Shown: piece by piece, positions 62,736-64,000 of the stretch
Layout of the letters: each line of letters opens with the position of its first letter
How positions within the stretch are numbered: the first letter of the stretch is position 1
Assembly (NCBI RefSeq): GCF_049532895.1
Contig: NZ_CP064031.1
Span: 2,232,001-2,296,000 of the forward strand
From: Dyella_B acidisoli
GTDB taxonomy: Bacteria > Pseudomonadota > Gammaproteobacteria > Xanthomonadales > Rhodanobacteraceae
DNA: 64,000 nucleotides
Direction of reading: 5' to 3'
The notes under the pieces: model-generated
Told to the model about the DNA's origin: nothing
Database searches by the model: none
What the model saw: only the letters and a program-made list of their open reading frames with translations
Translations under genes and position numbers: made by a program

Positions 62736-63604
62736 GACAATGAGCTCACTCCCCTGAGAGCGGCAGTACACAATTAATGCGTCGCCGAGAAAAGATATTT
62801 GTGTAGGTGACCGTAGCAGGTCATTTGCTGCGAGCAAACGTGCCAGAACGTAGTGACCGAACGCTGTGACCATCCAGGGTTGACAGATTGCCTCGTCCTC
62901 CACCACGCGCCGAACATACGGCCACTCCGCTCAGCATCATTCTCGTCGGGACGCTCGGCTCAGGAAAATCTGAGTAACGCTTCCTTCCTGCATCTGTTTC
63001 AACGGCTTTTTTGACACCCAAAAGCGAAATTTACTGCTCTCATGATCTACAGAATAAATAGCCAGTGCGTGAGTTGAATAAAATCAGGGGAAAGTGATGA
63101 AGGCATACAAGTTTCGATCGTCTGGCCAACTTTCGTTGGACTGCTGTGATGATGAGTAAGCGTTACTCGCACGCGCGATAAATCTTCCTCGTCGCAATCA
63201 GGGAGCGTTATCGCGGATAGCGCAGAAAAAGATTTTATTCCTGCTGGCATTCCACTCAGTTGGACAAACCACGGCACTCGACTGCCTCAACATCCCTTCG
63301 GTCGGACCCGCAAATCGGGCAAGCACTCTTCGCGCAGCCGGCGTGATGTGCCGTTTGCGGAGGAGGGTGTGACCAGTGGGCACCTAAATTCCAGTCGTTG
63401 TCATGGTTAATTGGCGGCAAATCTTCACAATTGGTGCGTCGCATCATATTTAGCCAAGTTTGTCGCTATGCTTATTAATAAAATACATATTTATCAATTT
63501 AATACATATCTTATGTACTGTTAATTATTGATGCTGTGTCGCAAGTTGACACCGGTGACAATGATCCGCAATCTGATGCCCGTTCCCGGTGCGGGGAGGC
63601 ACAG
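62736..63604. other. Long intergenic region before glucokinase
   Basis: About 870 bp without a supported gene. It holds copy 2 of the roughly 50-bp repeat (63176-63225), a minus-strand scrap with a zinc-ribbon-like ACPICGSD (around 63310-63325) and a very AT-rich tract at about 63475-63535 that probably serves as promoter upstream DNA of the glucokinase gene. Confidence 0.4.
63176..63225. repeat. Roughly 50-bp dispersed repeat, copy 2
   Basis: Starts CGATAAATCTTCC and continues to GCGTTATCGCGGATAGC; matches the copy at 43053-43102 in about three quarters of positions. It has an extra inverted pair, CGCGATAA with TTATCGCG, at its ends, less complete in copy 1. Confidence 0.45.
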
Positions 63605-64000
63605 TGAACGCAGTCATCGACCTTCTGGATCGACCAGCGAGTGTCCCGACGATGCCGTTTTTGGCGGCGGATGTCGGTGGGACGTATGCGCGTGTTGCAT
63701 TGGTCCGGACCTCGCAAGATGAGGGGCATGAGATCGAGGTGCTTGCTTATCGCAAGTTCGCGTGTGCGGACTTCCGAGGGCTGGCGGAACTGTTGCAGAC
63801 ATTCGTCGATGTCGATGCGCGGACCCCGGTACGGCACTGCGTAATCGCTTGTGCTGGTCAGGTCATCGGCAACGAGGTCTTGCACGACAACTCCGCTTGG
63901 CCCATCCACTTGTCGCAGCTGCGTCAGGCGTTGGCTCTGGACGATATTGGCGTCCTCAATGACTTCGAAGCGCTGGGATACGCGCTCGACTACCACGCGG
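63605..64000 (+). CDS. glk: Glucokinase, N-terminal part (truncated by window edge)
   Basis: GTG 63605 follows GGGGAGG by 5 bp; ATG 63653 in the same frame is an alternative. The 132 visible codons include the phosphate-binding start of an ASKHA sugar kinase, FLAADVGGTYARVALV (usually DIGGTNAR), then CVIACAGQVIG, NSAWPIHLSQLRQAL and VLNDFEALGYAL, matching the bacterial glucokinase (PF02685) pattern. It would phosphorylate glucose with ATP. The rest lies beyond 64000. Confidence 0.9.

Noticed and set aside
62736..62906. Upstream extension of the YdeI-like protein.
   Set aside because: Family members start near MTES...; the extension has no family likeness.
63300..63340. Zinc-ribbon-like scrap ACPICGSD on the minus strand.
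   Set aside because: Too short, no start and no matching second cysteine pair; kept only as a remark in the intergenic entry.
1..64000. CRISPR arrays, rRNA/tRNA genes, integrases, transposases, restriction or CBASS/Gabija-type defence genes.
   Set aside because: Looked for regular spaced repeats, cloverleaf-like and rRNA-like sequence, and typical protein motifs; none was found.

Overview
The window looks like chromosomal DNA of a GC-rich gammaproteobacterium. The mix of genes (ESPR-type autotransporter, NodT-type efflux operon, DUF3617 protein, multi-domain plant-polysaccharide enzymes, hybrid chemosensory cluster) fits the Xanthomonadales/Lysobacterales, most like the Rhodanobacteraceae (Dyella-type soil bacteria). 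That placement is an inference from gene content; I could not search a database.

Layout. 1-2018: end of a NarL-type response regulator and its 7TM histidine kinase. 2466-7961: large glycine-rich autotransporter. 8055-8441: VOC-family protein. 8781-15991 (minus): efflux operon, outer membrane factor, membrane fusion protein, RND pump, then an FAD monooxygenase that appears to lack its middle domain. 16121-17914: divergent OmpR-type two-component pair that probably controls the pump. 17939-19103 (minus): three overlapping genes for two small lipoproteins and a DUF3617 protein. 19474-23222: an electrophile/redox operon (SDR, old yellow enzyme, pirin) divergent from a LysR regulator, with a palindromic operator candidate between them. 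23405-26284: alginate-lyase-like multi-domain secreted protein. 26728-28281: a secreted hypothetical protein and an AT-rich gene for a possible caspase-fold cysteine protease, followed by an AraC remnant. 29121-39412: a seven-gene chemosensory operon (CheW, CheR-TPR, CheW, MCP, CheA-REC, CheB, REC-GAF-PAS-GAF histidine kinase) whose layout resembles Wsp-like 'alternative cellular function' systems rather than flagellar chemotaxis. 40153-41922: GH5-like glycosidase with a QxW lectin-like tail and a clear terminator.

42118-59429 (minus) is the most unusual part: a 16.2 kb gene for a protein of about 5,400 residues with an array of divergent beta-rich modules, LamG-like domains and a possible pore-former-like C-terminal part, with no signal peptide that I can see, followed by two small genes. 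Its first 45 codons look double-frameshifted. 59880-62735 (minus) is a patchwork: a LysR C-terminus fused to an unrelated N-terminus, two secreted AT-richer hypothetical genes each bracketed by copies of a short inverted repeat, and a YdeI/OmpD-associated protein. The window ends in a truncated glucokinase gene (63605 to the edge).

Taken together, the window carries surface and secreted functions (autotransporter, two polysaccharide enzymes, giant protein), the signalling that may govern surface behaviour (chemosensory cluster, two-component pairs), and detoxification (efflux, OYE operon). The accessory character is strongest at 26.7-28.9 kb and 42-63 kb.
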